DNA of 64,000 nt from Mangrovibrevibacter kandeliae. Its GTDB lineage: Bacteria > Pseudomonadota > Alphaproteobacteria > Rhizobiales > Rhizobiaceae. The stretch covers positions 496,001 through 560,000 of the forward strand of contig NZ_JANIFJ010000001.1 in the NCBI RefSeq assembly GCF_024519155.1. Reading direction: 5' to 3'. The stretch's first letter is position 1, and each line of letters starts with the position of its first letter. A program made the position numbers and the translations under genes. Below are positions 62,224-64,000 of the stretch, piece after piece. The notes below the pieces were generated by a model that worked only from the letters and a program-made list of their open reading frames with translations, searched no databases and was not told the origin of the DNA.

Positions 62224-62436
62224 ATGATCGACGAGAAACCGTGGTATCAGTCGAAGACCATCTGGGGCGGCATCGTCGCCCTCGGCTCGGCAGCGGCCGG
62301 CAACTGGGGCGTCAAGGTCGATGCCGCCAGCGGCGACGCCCTGGTGCTCGCGCTGACCAGCGCGGCAACCGCGGTCGGAGCAGTGCTGGCCATCATCGGC
62401 CGCGTGACCGCCGACACCGCGATACGGAAGGGTTGA
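62224..62436 (+). CDS. Holin-like small membrane protein after the GTA cluster
   Basis: 70 residues (starting MIDEKPWYQSKTIWGGIVAL at 62224; an ATG at 62200 would add 8 residues). Two hydrophobic helices (IWGGIVALGSAAAGNWGV and LVLALTSAATAVGAVLAIIG) flank a short loop. WYQSKTIWGG is a common start of small phage/GTA-associated holin-type proteins. It sits 28 bp after g15 and could provide the pore for particle release, but lysis genes of the Rhodobacter GTA lie elsewhere, so this is inference. Confidence 0.7.
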   Translation: MIDEKPWYQSKTIWGGIVALGSAAAGNWGVKVDAASGDALVLALTSAATAVGAVLAIIGRVTADTAIRKG

Positions 62437-62514
62437 GAGAGGCAACCACGACATTCATTCGACATTCAGGCCACGGGCGATAGAGTTTTTCCTCGACGTG
62501 CAATCGGAAGCATC

Positions 62515-62931
62515 ATGACGACCCCTTCCCGCCTGACGATCATCGGTCTCGGCATCGCGCTGCTCTGGCGCAGCGTGATGCCGGCGACGGCCGACATGTT
62601 CTGGCGGGGCGGGCCGGGCGAAACTCGCCGGGACCGCGGCGGATGGGACGATCATCGTGCACCGGACCGCGGCGGCCGGCCGTACCAGCGGCTCCGCCGC
62701 TTGCCGAGCGGCGATCCTCTCGCCATCACGCCGTTCCAGATCGCCCCCTTCCGCGTCGCCGACGCCGACTGCGCCAGTGCCGCCGAGCAGGCGGCCGCGC
62801 AGACGGGAGGGCAGGTGCTGTCGGTGTCGAGCCGCCAGCAGGACGGCGGCACCGTCTGCGTGGTGACGGTGCTGGTGCCCGGACGGGATGGCGGCCGGCC
62901 GCGGAAGACGACGGTGACGCTGCGTCGGTGA
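62515..62931 (+). CDS. Exported PepSY-like protein, possible FeuN-type partner of FeuP/FeuQ
   Basis: 138 residues. Signal peptide (LTIIGLGIALLWRSVMPATA), an Arg/Gly-rich stretch, then a C-terminal PepSY-like unit (ASAAEQAAAQTGGQVLSVSS, then TVCVVTVLVPGRDGGRPRKT). In Sinorhizobium FeuN is a small periplasmic protein that holds the sensor FeuQ in check, and a gene of this kind precedes feuP. The place, export signal and fold suggest the same job here; sequence identity to FeuN is not shown. A single Cys in the PepSY part (SVSSRQQDGGTVCV) is noteworthy. Confidence 0.65.
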   Translation: MTTPSRLTIIGLGIALLWRSVMPATADMFWRGGPGETRRDRGGWDDHRAPDRGGRPYQRLRRLPSGDPLAITPFQIAPFRVADADCASAAEQAAAQTGGQVLSVSSRQQDGGTVCVVTVLVPGRDGGRPRKTTVTLRR

Positions 62932-63040
62932 CGTCTTCGGCGTTGCCCCGCAGGCCGGGGTGACGTGCGGCGACGGCACATGGCATAAGACCGCGATCGC
63001 AGCGGCTCGCGTTCCGCGCGCCGCGACAGCAGGTTGGCTC

Positions 63041-63712
63041 ATGCGCATTCTCGTGGTCGAGGACGATCAGAATCTCAATCGCCAGCTGACCGAAGCGCTG
63101 ATCGGCGCCGGCTACGTCGTCGACCGTGCCTTCGACGGCGAGGAGGGCCACTTTCTCGGCGATACGGAGCCCTATGACGCGGCGATCCTCGATATCGGCC
63201 TGCCCGTGCTGGACGGCATCAGCGTTCTGGAACGCTGGCGGCGTAACGAGCGGCGCATGCCGGTGCTGATCCTCACGGCGCGCGACCGCTGGAGCGACAA
63301 GGTGTCGGGCATCGACGCCGGCGCGGACGACTACGTCACCAAGCCATTCCACGTGGAAGAGGTGCTGGCGCGGGTGCGCGCGCTCATCCGCCGGGCCGCC
63401 GGCCACGCCTCTTCGGAGATTCTGTGCGGGCCGCTGCGGCTCGACACCAAGGCCTCGAAGGCGACGCTCGAGGGGGCGCCCCTGAAGCTGACCTCGCACG
63501 AGTACCGGCTCTTGTCCTACCTCATGCACCACCGCGACGAGATCGTATCGCGGACCGAACTCGTCGAGCATCTCTACGACCAGGACTTCGACCGCGACTC
63601 CAATACCGTCGAGGTCTTTGTCGGGCGACTGCGCAAGAAGATCGGCATCGACATGATCGAGACGGTGCGCGGCCTCGGCTACCGGATGCGCTCGACGCCA
63701 CCGCAGGGCTGA
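63041..63712 (+). CDS. feuP: FeuP-like OmpR-family response regulator
   Basis: 223 residues. The receiver domain (about 1-115) has Asp51 in AAILDIGLPVLDGISVLERW and Lys in DDYVTKPFHVEEVL; the winged helix (about 125-220) ends VEVFVGRLRKKIGIDMIETV RGLGYRM (in two parts). The length and the RILVVEDDQNLNRQLTEAL start match FeuP of Brucella and Sinorhizobium, a regulator linked to envelope and osmotic adaptation, including cyclic glucan export. The start at 63041 is the receiver start. FeuQ begins 7 bp after its stop. Confidence 0.88.
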   Translation: MRILVVEDDQNLNRQLTEALIGAGYVVDRAFDGEEGHFLGDTEPYDAAILDIGLPVLDGISVLERWRRNERRMPVLILTARDRWSDKVSGIDAGADDYVTKPFHVEEVLARVRALIRRAAGHASSEILCGPLRLDTKASKATLEGAPLKLTSHEYRLLSYLMHHRDEIVSRTELVEHLYDQDFDRDSNTVEVFVGRLRKKIGIDMIETVRGLGYRMRSTPPQG

Positions 63713-63719
63713 CCCGATC

Positions 63720-64000
63720 ATGGCGGCCCTCCGGCTCGATTCCGTCGCCGTCCGCGTCATCGGCCTGTCGACCCTGTGGGCCATCGCGGCCTTCGTGGTC
63801 GTCGCCGGTGTCATTTCGACGCTGTATGGCCAGACCGCCTCGCGCGGCTTCGAAGATCTCCTCGTCGCGCAGCTCTACAACGTCGTGAACAGCGTCGCCG
63901 TCGCCGAGGACGGGACGATCACCGGTTCGCCGGACCTCGGCGACCTGCGGTATTCGCAGCCTCTGTCCGGCTGGTACTGGGAAGTGACGCCGGCCAGCGC
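63720..64000 (+). CDS. feuQ: FeuQ-like sensor histidine kinase, N-terminal fragment (runs off the right edge)
   Basis: Only the first 93 residues are present. RLDSVAVRVIGLSTLWAIAA and FVVVAGVISTLYGQTASRGF form the first transmembrane helix and the start of the periplasmic sensor domain (AEDGTITGSPDLGDLRYSQP, then SGWYWEVTP). The kinase core lies outside the window. The position right behind feuP marks it as the FeuQ partner. Confidence 0.8.
   Translation, partial: MAALRLDSVAVRVIGLSTLWAIAAFVVVAGVISTLYGQTASRGFEDLLVAQLYNVVNSVAVAEDGTITGSPDLGDLRYSQPLSGWYWEVTPAS

Noticed and set aside
47361-62436. Ordinary prophage
   Set aside because: There is no integrase, repressor, replication gene, attachment site or flanking tRNA. 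The order and short tape measure are those of a GTA.

Overview
The window is about 67% GC with dense, often overlapping genes. It reads as chromosomal DNA of an alphaproteobacterium, most likely of the order Hyphomicrobiales (Rhizobiales). The support is a FeuP/FeuQ-type two-component system, PetP/PetR regulators, DUF6456 next to a stand-alone DnaA domain IV protein, paired DUF1254/DUF1214-type proteins, a DivJ-like kinase, CtrA-type (TTAA-N7-TTAA) and CcrM-type (GANTC) sites, and a complete gene transfer agent (GTA) structural cluster. I saw no tRNA, rRNA, insertion sequence or CRISPR array.

Layout. 0-8.3 kb is housekeeping: the start of a TetR regulator, ribose-phosphate pyrophosphokinase, a lipoprotein, then an M24 peptidase, PgeF, a MidA-type methyltransferase and Lgt on the minus strand; on the plus strand a UbiK-like protein, a YbjN-like protein, ProC and CsaA. 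8.4-13.9 kb holds the MarR/OmpR/EnvZ-type set petP-petR-kinase, ilvE, a metallo-hydrolase and a cold-shock protein. 14-17.7 kb has a pyroglutamyl-peptidase homologue lacking its catalytic cysteine, small exported proteins of unknown function and a methyltransferase.

17.7-26.1 kb is an amide-utilisation operon. AmiC (sensor) and AmiR (ANTAR antiterminator) are followed by a complete peptide-type ABC importer (two permeases, binding protein, fused double ATPase) and an acetamidase/formamidase. A strong intrinsic terminator lies in the leader ahead of amiC, which is the arrangement expected for AmiR antitermination. 26.3-30.3 kb is a second ABC importer (family 1 binding protein, two permeases, ATPase).

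30.6-46.6 kb carries signalling and cell-cycle genes: a GGDEF-EAL protein, an acyl-CoA synthetase/GNAT fusion, a stand-alone DnaA domain IV protein with a consensus DnaA box upstream, DUF6456, SufE, DUF5330, a DivJ-like kinase, a peptidoglycan-binding protein, DUF1491, DUF2336, the DUF1254/DUF1214-type pair and a class A penicillin-binding protein.

47.3-62.4 kb is the GTA cluster in the canonical order g1 to g15: packaging, portal, protease, capsid, connectors, tail tube, chaperones, tape measure, baseplate, peptidase and TIM-barrel hub. A holin-like protein follows. A good sigma70-type promoter is followed at once by a terminator-like hairpin before g1, so the whole cluster may be under attenuation control. 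The window ends with a PepSY-like exported protein, FeuP and the start of FeuQ.
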